In this document: one piece after another, positions 1 through 9,529 of the stretch
Layout of the letters: every line of letters begins with the position of its first letter
Position numbering within the stretch: position 1 is the stretch's first letter
The notes under the pieces: generated by a model
The model's input: the letters and a program-made list of their open reading frames with translations, nothing else
The model's database searches: none
What the model was told of the DNA's origin: nothing
Translations under genes and position numbers: made by a program
DNA from: Lobulomyces angularis
Taxonomy: Eukaryota > Chytridiomycota > Chytridiomycetes > Lobulomycetales > Lobulomycetaceae
NCBI GenBank assembly: GCA_027604685.1
Contig: JADHYX010000037.1
Location: forward strand, 79,643 to 89,772
Direction of reading: 5' to 3'
DNA: 10,130 nucleotides

Positions 1-17
1 AAAAAAAAAAAAAAAAA
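1..17. repeat. Poly(A) tract at the left edge
   Basis: Seventeen consecutive A open the window, just before the first possible start codon. The other end of the window is a run of 21 T. Homopolymer runs at both ends suggest an assembly break rather than a biological boundary, but that is inference. Confidence 0.9.
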
Positions 18-22
18 GAAAC

Positions 23-731
23 ATGTTAGGAATATTTTACTTAATTTTAAAGTTGGATCTAGTTTGTGTTTGGATTGAACTTGAAGTATGCTCTATGGAT
101 GAAATGGGAGAGGCAGATGTTTTCTCTGGTGTAGTTATGACTTTTTACACTGCTTGTGTAGATATCTTTCTTGGTATTGGATTAAAAAAAATAGCATAAA
201 AGAAAACCTTTATTTTAACATTTCGTTAATTAAAGCATCCTACTTGATGTGGAAAGTTTTAAATATTAACAAAATACAAAAAAAAATTGCGAAAAGTGAA
301 CTACACATTTTAAAACATAAACTATATTTCTTTTGGATTGGATGGTTATTCATTCTAGTTATGGAAATTGGAACAGGATTATCAGTTTTTTATAAAAACG
401 CCTTATCATATGACGAGGACTCTCAAATTTATATATGGTATATATTAAGCGATACCCAATATGCTCTAGTTGCTTTACAAGTAAGTACTAATTATATCTA
501 ATTAAAAAAAATTCTTTTTGCTTTTTTTAGTTTGCATTTAGTATAGGATTTCTGAATGCAGTAAGAGATGTATTAAAGAGTGTAATGGGACTAAAATATG
601 AAAAGAATACTAATAAAGCGGATTTTAATAAAGTCATGGAAAATTCATCAATGAATTCTGAAGTTGACGATTTCAGTGCTGTTACAAATTTGCCAAAGCA
701 GAGTGTAGTAGTAAGAAGTTACTATCTGTAA
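23..731 (+). CDS. Unrecognised multi-pass membrane protein, 5' end uncertain
   Basis: I do not recognise this protein. Exons are 23-173, 236-480 and 531-731, separated by introns of 62 nt (GTATTG...TTAAAG) and 50 nt (GTAAGT...TTTTTTTAG). The joined frame gives 198 residues from the ATG at 23 and stops at TAA 729-731. That ATG lies only 22 bases from the window edge and the frame is open upstream, so the real start may be outside. Bases 26-53 also look like an intron tail (ending TTTTAAAG), so the first nine residues are doubtful. Visible hydrophobic segments are VVMTFYTACVDIFLASYLMW, FFWIGWLFILVMEIGTGL and IWYILSDTQYALVALQFAFS, giving at least three membrane spans. A basic loop rich in Lys lies between the first two. 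A polar C-terminal tail of about 50 residues, rich in Ser and Asn, follows. The layout resembles the last spans of a multi-span fungal membrane protein; I cannot assign a function. Confidence 0.6.
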
Positions 732-1066
732 CCAAAATTGAAAACAAAAAAAATTACTTAAGAAAGCTCTGTTTGCAAAAATTTTCTTTTTTTTAGAAAA
801 AAAAAAAAAAAAAAAACATTAAAAATACTTTATGTATATTAAAATTTTTGCTTTTTAAATTATTAAATTTATCTAACTGTTTTTTTTTTTTTTTTTACTT
901 TCATTTTTTTTTTATGTAAGTTATGATAATTGCCCTATTACAAACTTTGGTTACAATTACTTTTTTTTTTTAACTTAATGTACCTCACTAATTATTCTAG
1001 AAAAAAAAAAAAACAAATAAATAAAACATTTATTAAAAGTTAAAATAAAATAAAGAAAATATATAA
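732..1066. other. Intergenic stretch, homopolymer-rich
   Basis: I find no gene in these 335 bases. They are dominated by A and T runs, including 20 A at 797-816 and 17 T at 880-896. These two are complementary and could pair across a loop of about 60 bases. A TATATAA string at about 1060-1066 lies directly against the phospholipase ATG; it is too close to be that ATG's own TATA box unless the transcript is nearly leaderless. The 3' end of gene 1 and the promoter of gene 2 must both lie here. Confidence 0.6.
797..816. repeat. Poly(A)20 tract
   Basis: Twenty A follow a pyrimidine run in the spacer after gene 1. A run of 17 T begins 63 bases downstream at 880, so the two tracts form an inverted pair. 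This is probably just low-complexity spacer, and such runs are prone to length errors in sequencing. Confidence 0.8.
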
Positions 1067-3615
1067 ATGCTAAAACAGGCACTCTACTTTCTAAGTTATT
1101 TAAACTTGTATCAATGTGTCACTAAAGCACAATCAGAAGGATTAAAAAAGTTAAACCATATTGTAAGTTAGTAAAAAAAGAAGAAAAAAAATACTTAATG
1201 CACACTTTCTTTAAAATATTAATTATAGGTACTAATAATGCAGGGTAAATAAAATAAACACACATTACCTTTAATTTTTTTTAGAAAATCGTAGTTTCGA
1301 TCATTATTTGTAAAAATATCTATCTTACAGTTTTTAAATCCAACTACAAAAAATATCTTTTTTAGTGGCACCTTGGCTGGAGTGAGGGGATTTCAAGATC
1401 CTAATGTACAAATGAAGAAAAATAAGAACTCAATATTCTTACAAGCGGATAAAAATTCACCTGACAAAGTAAACAACGAAACAATTTTAATGCCTTGGTT
1501 GTTAAGTACTTATGAAGGTCAGTGCTTAACAGGAGGTACCAACATGGACATAATAGTTTAATGTTATAAATAATTTTAGGATCTAATCAAAGATACGAAA
1601 CAGTCATGGCATGGAATAGTAGCAACGAAAATACCGTAGAAATATTAGGGGTCAATAGTATGTCCTATTTTGATAGATCTGGGATTCCAGTAATTAAAAG
1701 TCTTTTCAATAACCTTCTTTTTACAATCTTTGAAGTTTTATTATAGTTTGGCAGATAATTACTTAATCGGAGACAATTATAAAGAATCAGTGATGGCAAA
1801 TACTTGTCCTAATCGTGTAGTTTATATGGCTGGGACAACTATGCCAGAACGCGACTACAATGGTAAAATACACCAAATCTCTCTTGTTAAGCAAGAATGC
1901 CTTATAAAAATTATATATATTAGGTAAAAACATTCCAGTAGAAAGTAATTCAGTTCAAAATAAGCCATACATGGATTGGGAAACATTTCCGTAAGTTTTA
2001 TCTAAGAAGAATTTAAAAATTTACCATTTTTTTAGGGAACATCTTGAAAAGCATAATATAACATGTAACACTTAATTTTATCAACTTAATTTTGAAAATA
2101 AATATTTTAACAGGGAGAATTTGGCAAAATTCCTTAGATCTTTATGATAGTAATGCACTTTCTTGGTAAATTTTTATACGAAGTCTTAAACAAATTTTTA
2201 AAAAAATTTAATAATGTTAGGTTTGAGCAGTATCAACCAAAGAACAACAATACAGCGCTTATAGAAAAAGCATTAACATTTTTTAGTTTGGCGGAATTTC
2301 AAAAAGCTTGCGCCAATGGTACCTTACCTCAGATATCTTGGGTCATTAGTGAACAGCAACTTTCTGAACGTAACAACTGAGTAAAAATAATTCTTTAAAA
2401 CTTATAAATTTTATCTATGCAGATCCCCCTTGGTTACCAAATTCAGGTGAATATTTTATATCTCAAGTATCAAAAGCAATTATTACTGGAAAACACGCAA
2501 ACAGTACTGCTGCAATCATTAATTATGATGAAAGGTTTATTTTCATTCCAATAAGCTAATATCAACAATATATTTTTAGCGGAGGATTCTTTGATCATGT
2601 GGATCCTGAGGTGCCAGCATTTGGTACTCCAGACACCTGGGTGCTCAAGGATAGGTTATTTAAAAATCAGCCGGCTCCAGTTGGACCTGGTCCAAGGTAA
2701 TGCGAGACTTTTAATATTCCAACAAATACTGTTGTATAACTTAAAAACCTTTTTTTCTTACAGGGTACCTTTTTTCATAATTTCTCCTTACACCAAAGGA
2801 AAAGTTGTATTTAGTGAAAATAGTGACCATACTTCAACACTTCTCTTTCTGGAACAGTGGGTGCGGGCAAAATTTCAAATAAACATAACCTTTCCCCTTA
2901 TATCCAAATGGCATAGAGAGCACATGTCAGACTTAGTCAATGCCTTTGATTTTACTGAAACAAATTTAACAATGAATCTTTTACCTACTGTAAAGAAACC
3001 ACAGCAGAATGTCTTTACCAAAGTATTTGTTTCTTCGGAACTTTGTTTAACTTCTCAACATTTTAATGGCATTCCTACGCGTAAAAAAAATTTACAGCTC
3101 TTACCTACTTAATTTTTTTTTTCTTAAAGCACCATATAAAAATCAGACTTTCCCATCAGTTGAAGCAGGATTTAGAACCGTTAGAGGCTATCCGCTGCAA
3201 GGAAGATTTTTCACATTAGAATCTGGCAAGTTCAGTCTTACCACTTATAAGTATGAGGTTCAGTTGAGACCAACAATAATAAAGCGGAATGATCCACAAC
3301 AGTTATTTATTTTTTTAGAAACATATGGGGAAAAAAATAGGTTTAAAATCAAAAGCTTGAAAGTTAAGAACGAAACGGGAAAATCTTACTGCTTAAATTT
3401 TGATTTAAATTTAGTGAAGTGTGCAATAGCTCCAATTTGGTACGTAATTGTTAACTCCCTATACCATAATGTTTTTAAAATTTTTTCTAATGAATAGGGA
3501 TTTTAAAATGTCAGAAGAAGTTGAAAATAATCAAGGTTACGAAATAACATTTCAAAACAAATACTTTTTATTAGGTGTAACTAACATTTGGAATTTGAAT
3601 TCAGTCACCATTTAA
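1067..3615 (+). CDS. Phospholipase C, phosphoesterase family (PlcN/NPC type), 604 aa
   Basis: Members of this family (Pfam PF04185) cleave the head group from phospholipids such as phosphatidylcholine, releasing diacylglycerol. There are 15 exons: 1067-1162, 1229-1244, 1285-1309, 1366-1535, 1580-1689, 1736-1862, 1924-1990, 2036-2064, 2114-2165, 2221-2369, 2423-2534, 2580-2696, 2764-3080, 3130-3439 and 3498-3615. They sum to 1815 nt with one open frame. Residues 5-24 form a weak hydrophobic leader, so export is likely. Core motifs are in family order: ENRSFDHYFG (38-47), SLAD...TCPNR (143-166), SEHPPW (279-284), DESGGFFDHV (316-325) and DHTSTLLFLE (378-387). From about residue 463, a region with QTFPSVEAGFRTVRGYPLQG resembles the C-terminal domain of bacterial PlcN enzymes (PF05506), here apparently in one copy. 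The length is close to fungal homologues. The dense introns rule out bacterial contamination. The substrate is not decided by the sequence. Confidence 0.93.
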
Positions 3616-3683
3616 CAAGAAAGATCTTAAATTTTTTTTCCACAATTGCAGTATTTTAAAATAGAAATATTTGTGTAATATAG

Positions 3684-3697
3684 TAACAGTACTGTTA
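3684..3697. repeat. 14-base perfect palindrome
   Basis: TAACAGTACTGTTA reads the same on both strands with no spacer. It lies 69 bases after the phospholipase stop codon and just before an AATAAA. It could be a dimeric protein-binding site or chance; with no loop it is a poor RNA hairpin. Confidence 0.5.
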
Positions 3698-3701
3698 TAA
3701 C

Positions 3702-3707
3702 AATAAA
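3702..3707 (+). terminator. Possible polyadenylation signal for the phospholipase
   Basis: AATAAA lies 87 bases after the phospholipase stop codon. The hexamer is common by chance in such A+T-rich DNA, so position is the main support. Confidence 0.35.
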
Positions 3708-3914
3708 ACTTTCTTTGCTGTTGCGTTTAAAATTGTAATGTTTGTACAACCAACAAAAGATTAAAATATTTAAATCTTTTCAAGTGCCTACCTCTATCTT
3801 TCATAACAATATAAAATAATAAAAAAACTACATCGGTAGTTCATACAGTCCTTAAATTAACTAGAAAGTTCTTGAAGTTACATTTTATAACGATTCTTTT
3901 AGATTTCACACTTA

Positions 3915-4718
3915 ATGCAAAATCCTACAATAAACTTACAACCTTCAACGCCAATATCTCCATCTGGCGTAGATTCCAGTACAACTACTGCAGCACAGAT
4001 TCAAAGGCAGGCCCAATGGACTCAAATGGTATTTGTTTTTTTTTTTTTTAACTTAAACTAATTTGGTTACTAGAGATATCAATCATTACTTGATTACTTA
4101 ACCCCTCTTACTACCTTTCGTTGGACTACAACAGTTGCTCTATTTTTTCTTTATTTTTTAAGAGTTTTTACTGCCCAAGGATGGTACATTATAACGGTAT
4201 TGAAATATTAACAATAAAACTATTCTATAAAAATTTCGAATACCGATTGATTTCACTCTACAATCTAGTACGCCTTAGGTATCTATCTCCTGAATTTGTT
4301 TTTGGCCTTTTTAACCCCAAAGATTGATCCTTCCCTTGAATTGGATACAGACCCTAATGATGAGGGAATGAGTTTACCCACTAAAGGAAATGATGAATTT
4401 AAGCCTTTTATTAGAAGACTCCCTGAATTTAAATTTTGGTATAAATTTTTAAATAATTTTACTGTTAATTTTTAATGTTGTAGGCATGCTTGCACGAGGG
4501 CAGTTACTTTAGCATTGTTATGTACTACAACTAGAGCAACCGATATTCCAGTATTTTGGCCAATACTACTGGTATATTTTTTAATATTGTTTTCTGTTAC
4601 GATGAAGAGGCAGATTAAGCATATGATCAAGCATAAATATGTACCATGGGACATGGGAAAGAAAGTAATATCTATTTTATAAATAATTATGTTTTATTAA
4701 TTTCAGTTTACTAAATAG
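3915..4718 (+). CDS. RER1: RER1, Golgi-to-ER retrieval receptor, 199 aa
   Basis: Rer1 is an early-Golgi membrane protein that returns escaped ER membrane proteins and unassembled subunits to the ER in COPI vesicles. There are five exons: 3915-4028, 4074-4196, 4269-4438, 4484-4664 and 4707-4718. They join into 199 residues ending in TAG, the family's usual length. Recognisable family stretches are [16 protein letters not shown] (40-55), [18 protein letters not shown] (about 70-87), LTPKIDPS (94-101) and the acidic-to-basic stretch ending [15 protein letters not shown] (to residue 136). The four membrane segments lie at about 56-72, 76-95, 139-153 and 158-178. The N-terminal 30 residues are Pro/Ser/Thr-rich, as in other Rer1 proteins. 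The tail is short (...[14 protein letters not shown]), with a basic end suited to coat binding. The last exon is only 12 nt. All introns are 42-72 nt. Confidence 0.96.
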
Positions 4719-5088
4719 AAGTACAAAGGCAGTACCAAGTTGAATAAATAATATTTAAGATTTTTACTTTATCAAATTAATTATTTAATCATTTATGTTT
4801 AGAAGGAGCTGTCAAACTGTAAATTTTAAATTTAAGTTAGAAATTTTAAGTTGAAGAATATTCTTTCTTTTTTTTTATTTAATTAATAAAGTTATTTTAA
4901 TTTTAATTTTTTCAATTTCTTTTATTTAAATATTTTTATTTGAATATAAAAGAAGAAAATAAACTTATTTTTTTTTTTGCTAATTATCAATTTTTTTTTA
5001 AAATACATTGTAATTTTTATTTTGTATTAAAAAAAATTCACGTTGTAAACAAAACAAAACAAAAAAAAAAAATTTTCATTTTTTTTAG
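4719..5088. other. Intergenic, extremely A+T-rich
   Basis: I see no gene in these 370 bases. The sequence is nearly all A and T, with AATAAA at 4743-4748 after RER1. The last bases before the next ATG are TTTTTTTAG, which looks like an intron 3' splice site; gene 4 could therefore have a noncoding first exon in this stretch, but I cannot place it. Confidence 0.55.
4743..4748 (+). terminator. Possible polyadenylation signal for RER1
   Basis: AATAAA begins 25 bases after the RER1 stop codon, a plausible distance for 3' end formation in a compact genome. The hexamer is expected often by chance here. Confidence 0.4.
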
Positions 5089-5684
5089 ATGAATTCAACA
5101 AATCAATCTTTTTGGGAAGAATTGATTGAAAAGCAAGGTTCTTCAGTTAATGCTGATAAAGATAACAAAACTGAAAAAAACTTTGAAGAAACAAAGTCAA
5201 ATTTTGAGCTGCCTACCTTTGATGAAGATAATATTGGAATAAAGTATTGGGAGCGGATTAGGTAATCGAAAAATCACAATTGTCTTAATTAATTTAAGTG
5301 TTTTATGTTTTTTTTAATTTGTTTTTAGAACAAACTGGACAGCTAATCATGAACCATTTAATCCAATTCTTCATAGACATAGTACTATGTCACTGCCGTC
5401 ATCACCAAAAAAGCAATCTGATCTCTTGGATTCCTCAAATTTAAAATCAAACTTTAACTTAAATTCTAATAATGACAGAAAAAAATTGTTGCAACATATT
5501 AATAAAGACCATTATGACTTAATATATAAAAATATAATATCCCAAAGAAGTTTTAGTGAACCTGTTCCGTTAGATTTTTTAGTTAAAGTTTTGGTATTTT
5601 TTATTTTAATTTTTATTTTCCTTTACTAAAAGTGAATTTAAAAACTGAATTTAGGTGCATGGTTGGGAAAAAGAAGGTTTGTAG
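5089..5684 (+). CDS. Small soluble protein, possibly Gag1-like clamp (DUF4050) family
   Basis: Exons are 5089-5261, 5329-5593 and 5655-5684, joined into 155 residues ending in TAG. The N-terminal part is acidic and polar (FWEELIEKQG, then Lys/Glu-rich). A Trp-centred block follows (GIKYWERIRTNWTANHEPFNP, about 51-71), then a Ser/Asn-rich linker. The C-terminal block runs LLQHINKDHYDLIYKNIISQ, then EPVPLDFLVKVLVHGWEKEG. The pattern of an early Trp/Asn-Pro block, a Tyr-containing helix and a C-terminal PVPL...L...GWE.EG block resembles my memory of the fungal/plant DUF4050 (Gag1-like clamp) domain; this is a weak assignment. There is no membrane span. The end is ambiguous: a further GT-AG intron at 5677-5737 (GTTTGT...ATTATAG) would replace the last two residues with DEIQIQ and move the stop to 5757. 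The start is the first ATG in an open frame. Confidence 0.7.
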
Positions 5685-5990
5685 TAATTAATTTTTTTTT
5701 AAAGTTGATTAAAAAATTTACAAATTATTAATTATAGATGAAATTCAAATTCAGTAGAACTGTTTTTAGATTCAAAAAAAAAAAAAAAAACATACCCATA
5801 ATATATATAAAATTATCTTTGTAGCTATATAATCTAAATAAAATTTTCTTAAATCCTTACATTCTATCATAAATATACAAAATAAATAATTAAAAGTTGA
5901 ATTTTTGCTCCAGAGGCATTCTTAACAATTCACATGCGTTTGGAACCTCTTTAACAGTGAACTAGTGTTAAGATAATATTACAGAATCTC
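5685..5990. other. Convergent spacer between gene 4 and the USP gene
   Basis: These bases separate the 3' ends of two convergent genes. They hold the possible extra last exon of gene 4 (5738-5757), a run of 18 A at about 5773-5790, and an AATAAA at 5837-5842 on the plus strand. I see no other coding signal and no clear AATAAA for the minus-strand gene. Confidence 0.5.
5837..5842 (+). terminator. Possible polyadenylation signal for gene 4
   Basis: AATAAA lies 80 to 155 bases after the two possible stop codons of gene 4. The position fits, but the hexamer carries little weight in this composition. Confidence 0.3.
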
Positions 5991-8900
5991 TCATTTCAAA
6001 TTGATATTTTGAACAAAGCTTAACAAATACGCTGTTCTTCCCCTTGTGTTTAAGAATTCTTCCTTTGAATACTCGTATACTTCATCATCATTATAGGTTT
6101 TCCATGTCATTGAAGTTTCATCTTTAACATCACATATGTAATGTCCTAAAAAAATAGTAATTATCCTCTCATTGTAATATAGTTTTTGTATTTACCACTA
6201 GAATGACTGGATCCACAGTGGCTAATAATACATTTTAATTTGAACAAGTTTTCTTCTAATGAGTCTACCGCAACGACAGTATCATTTTCATCAACAATAG
6301 TCTTTTCTAAAATCAATTAGGTTACAAAAAACTTCACAGTTTAATAATTTTTACCCCCTGGCAATTGTGCATTTTCACTATCATCGCTTTGATCAAATTT
6401 AATTCTAATTTTAGATGTTTCTTTGACAGTGTTTTTATCTTCATCATCGTCAATTGAATCTAACAGTTTTTTTTCAAATTTACTTAAATTAGTCCCTCCT
6501 TTATTGAAGACATCAAAAGACTCTCCACAGCTGTATTCATTTGAGGTAGCACTTTTGTTTATGGTCGAATCGCTTAAGGCCCACGCCATTTGGTCTTCGA
6601 AACTAACTGAAATATCCATTAATTCCGAATCACTTTTTTTTTTTACTTCGATTATTTCATTGTTTTTTTCAGCTTCACTGCTAATATTTAATGCTAATTG
6701 CAGTTCTTCCTCTTCACTTAATCTGCTTTCATTTTTCAAGTTTTCTAATTTATTGCTTTCCTTAATTGCCCAATTTATTTGATTCTCTTCATTTTCTATT
6801 CCGGTTAGTTCCATTAGCCTTTCCTTTTTCCTTTCTTCTTCCTCATAATCAATTTTTTTTTTCAATCTTTTATACTTTGGTTTTTCAGGTTGATCTTCTT
6901 CATTTTTCTTTTCATTGTTGGTTTCAAAAAATGCAATATCCCGTTTCTTCACTTTTACAATATCTGATGGTGAAGGATTATTTGATAAATTCAGATTACA
7001 ATTGTTTTGGTTTGCATCTTTAAAGTCATAGTTATGACTGCTATTATTTTTCAGCTTGAGCATTTCAATATCAACATGTTCTACAGGATTTACAACCGCT
7101 ACATCATTTGAAATCACTTTTTTAACTCCGCTTTCTGTACCGTTCGATTTTTTGTCATCTTTCAAATTTATAGATCTCTTGCTATGGCCAAAATTTTCAG
7201 GAACAACTGAAGGTTGCCCTGCAGCATTTACATCATCCGCCAACTTCCTATCTTTTATTTCAGAACTATTACCATCAATTTTGTTTACGGTAACTACATT
7301 TTTCGAATACTTTTCTCGAAGTTCTTCAGCTAATTTCATCATTTTTGGTTTTTTTGAATCAGGCATCTTTCCTAGAAACAGAAATATAAAAGTTATAAGT
7401 TACAAAAAAAAAGTACCAAATTCAATAACTTCGGATATTTTAACATAATCTTTAATTTTATTGTAAGAGTCCTTGTCAAACTTATTCAAAGAGAATCTAT
7501 TAAATTGCACTAATATTACTTTTGGTAGTTGGAGTATAGTTTGGCTTTTGCTGAAGTTGCTTTTTTGGCATTTTTCACATTTATAGCTAACTTTTTCTGC
7601 TTTAAAAAACTCATTTAATAAGTTTACTAGTGAAAGTTTACTATAAATTGATGCAAATTTAGTAATTAGCGTATTATACTTTTTTTTCATACACTTTAGT
7701 TTCAGTATTTGGAAAGTTTATGGATATATCTCTGTAAGTTTCTACTTTTTTGCTAAAATAGCCGCAATCCAAGCAAGTTAAGTTATACTCAATAAGCCAA
7801 TTGAAGACGCTTAAAGGTGACTTAAAAAAAGAGACTACTGAATTATTTTTGGTAGCATATTCCTTATTAAGTTCTTCAAAATCTTTTTCAAGTAATTGAC
7901 AGAATTCCGTAAAAAATTCGTGAGCATCCTATTATTGATGAAGAAAAAGGAAAAAAAGCAAAAAAACAATTTACCTGCTGATCATTGCCAGAAAATTGTT
8001 TCGCAGTTTTGCCGATGCACTCTTTTAATACAAAAGGACTTACAACTGCCGTATCTTGTTTTGTTTTCAACAAGTGATAAGTCTCCCTAAAAATTTAGCC
8101 AGTTAGGATTTTCTATTTTAAGTGAAAAAATTGCCTGGTGATATTAATGCCTTTCTCAATTTGACTATAATCAGGAAGAAATAATAGATCTAAAAAGTAT
8201 TTGGTATTGTTTAACAACTGTAAAACACTTCCCATGTAACAGGTTTGTCCAAGGTTTTTGAAACTAATAAAGAAAAAATTTAGAAATACGTTTATTTCTC
8301 CTATTGCTAAGATGCTAACCCGCTCTCAGTTTTTACTTTTTTAACTAAACTCGAATCTTCTAAAGGTTCCTTTATGCTAGCGAAAGATAACTTCTGCTGC
8401 AAATATGGTGAATTTATGTTATTGACGTTTGGGGAGCTACGTTGTTTATGAATTTTTTGGTATTGAGAAATTGTTGCAGTGGGGATTGAACATTGTATTT
8501 TATTTTCATCTCCATAAAACTAAAGATTTTAAAAAAATTAAAATATGCAGTACTCACCACTTTTGGATTTACTTTTGCAATGGCTGTAAGAGGTGAGTTA
8601 TTAACGTAATTTCTTTCAGTAAAGTGCTTCTTAGATTTTTCATTTTCACTTTTAGATAAAAATTGAGATGTTTTCTTGAAAATTGGAGTTTTAGCATTGT
8701 CTTCATTTAATGACTGTATTATTAAATTTTCAGTCGCAGATTTTTTTTCTGAAAACGCTTTCTGTTTTTGAAAAATCTTTTTGTCTAGAGTTGTCGATCT
8801 CTCATCGAGAATTCTTTCCATTGTGATATTTTTTTTTCTAGGAGTTGTTAAATTTTTTGTATTAAGTTTTCCTATATTATTCAGCGTTTTGTTTTTTCCT

Positions 8901-9302
8901 TCATAATACTTCTGAAAGCTTTCAAATAGTGTTTTAAAGTATTTACAGGTATCATTTTCTATTTTACAAACCACATAGGTAAATAGGTTATGGTTAAAAG
9001 AAAATTCGGTTAGATTTTGACTTTTAAAAACTTTTGGTAGTTTTTCTAAGTAAAGATTTATAGAATTTTTATTTGAATTTACTGATTCTATTTTTATTTG
9101 AAATTTCCTTCTTTCTTCCAAATCTGGAAATGAATAAAAAAATTTATTATCTTAATGATGCATGAAGTTTTTTCAAAAATGTACCTGAATTCAAAAAGAG
9201 GGAAAAAAAGGTTTCACCAATTTCTTTATACAAATCCTTCTTTTCATGTATGCTTTGCGTTTTTACTTTAACCTTGACTTGACATATAAGTTCAAACGGC
9301 AT
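5991..9302 (-). CDS. USP37-like ubiquitin-specific protease with three UIMs, 955 aa
   Basis: This is a C19 cysteine protease that removes ubiquitin from proteins. Exons on the minus strand are 9302-9185, 9123-8558, 8519-8320, 8263-8135, 8086-7975, 7928-7693, 7640-7417, 7371-6355, 6306-6196 and 6145-5991: 2868 nt, one frame, stop TGA. Residues 1 to about 120 look like the PH-like domain of USP37/USP26/USP29, followed by a basic Ser/Thr-rich linker. The catalytic core starts at about 295: NLGQTCYM (nucleophile C303), QQDAHEFF (374-381), two zinc-type CxxC pairs (427/430, 475/478), LPKVILVQFNRF, CIISHCGSSHSSGHY (catalytic H906) and TYNDDEV (about 921-927). Between them, residues about 530-867 form a charged insertion with a basic patch (about 690-701) and three ubiquitin-interacting motifs: NQINWAIKESNK (about 725-736), EEEELQLALNISSE (about 748-761) and FEDQMAWALSDS (about 786-797). 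The length is near that of human USP37. All catalytic residues are present, so it should be active. Confidence 0.93.
8087..8134 (-). other. GC-AG intron in the USP gene
   Basis: This 48-nt intron begins GCAATT after an exon ending in ACCAG, and ends CTAAATTTTTAG. A CTAAC branch-like string lies inside. Reading through gives an in-frame TAG. Splicing restores NITRETYHLL and keeps the protease core continuous. There is no GT in the short stretch where a normal donor would have to lie. Confidence 0.8.
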
Positions 9303-9529
9303 TTTTTAAATAACTTATATTAAGACAAAAGTGGTTATTTTTATTTTCTTTTTAAAAACCAAGGGTTTTTCCCTTCTACAACTAATAAAAAATTTAACCG
9401 CTATATAAAAAAAAAAAGAATACATTATTTTAAACTCTTAAATCAACATTGGTTATTCATATTTTACAGTATTTATTTTGAAAAATCTTTAATGAACATT
9501 ATCCTTCTTGGAGTTCGTTCAAGAATATT
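9303..9529. other. Spacer upstream of the USP gene
   Basis: These 227 bases lie between the GH47 stop codon and the USP start; both genes are on the minus strand. The bases before the USP ATG are A-rich, a favourable start context. I see no defined promoter motif and no coding signal. Confidence 0.5.

Larger units (their letters stand above)
3616..3914. other. Intergenic: 3' region of the phospholipase and RER1 promoter
   Basis: I see no coding signal on either strand in these 299 bases. The stretch holds an AATAAA at 3702-3707 and a 14-base perfect palindrome (TAACAGTACTGTTA) at 3684-3697. The rest is plain A+T-rich spacer before the RER1 start. Confidence 0.6.

Noticed and set aside
173..235. 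Apparent frameshift at the A8 run (183-190) in gene 1
   Set aside because: A 62-nt intron at 174-235 with a GTATTG donor, as also seen in RER1, joins the two frames cleanly; no indel is needed.
797..896. A20/T17 pair as a transposon end or retroposed poly(A) tail
   Set aside because: There are no target-site duplications or coding remains that I can see; simple low-complexity spacer explains it.
1067..3615. Bacterial origin or contamination for the phospholipase
   Set aside because: The protein family is shared with bacteria, but 14 spliceosomal introns like those of its neighbours and similar base composition show it is resident. Ancient transfer cannot be judged from this window.
4472..4654. 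Minus-strand open frame of 60 codons
   Set aside because: It is antisense to RER1 exon 4, whose protein matches the family throughout.
6423..7448. Plus-strand open frames of 85-130 codons opposite the UIM exon
   Set aside because: They are Ser/Phe/Leu-rich shadows of the Lys/Glu/Asn-rich minus-strand exon and show no family pattern.
7641..7692. Apparent frameshift at an eight-base homopolymer (7680-7687) in the USP gene
   Set aside because: A 52-nt GT-AG intron (7692-7641) with a CTAAT branch-like site restores the frame and gives a continuous USP core.
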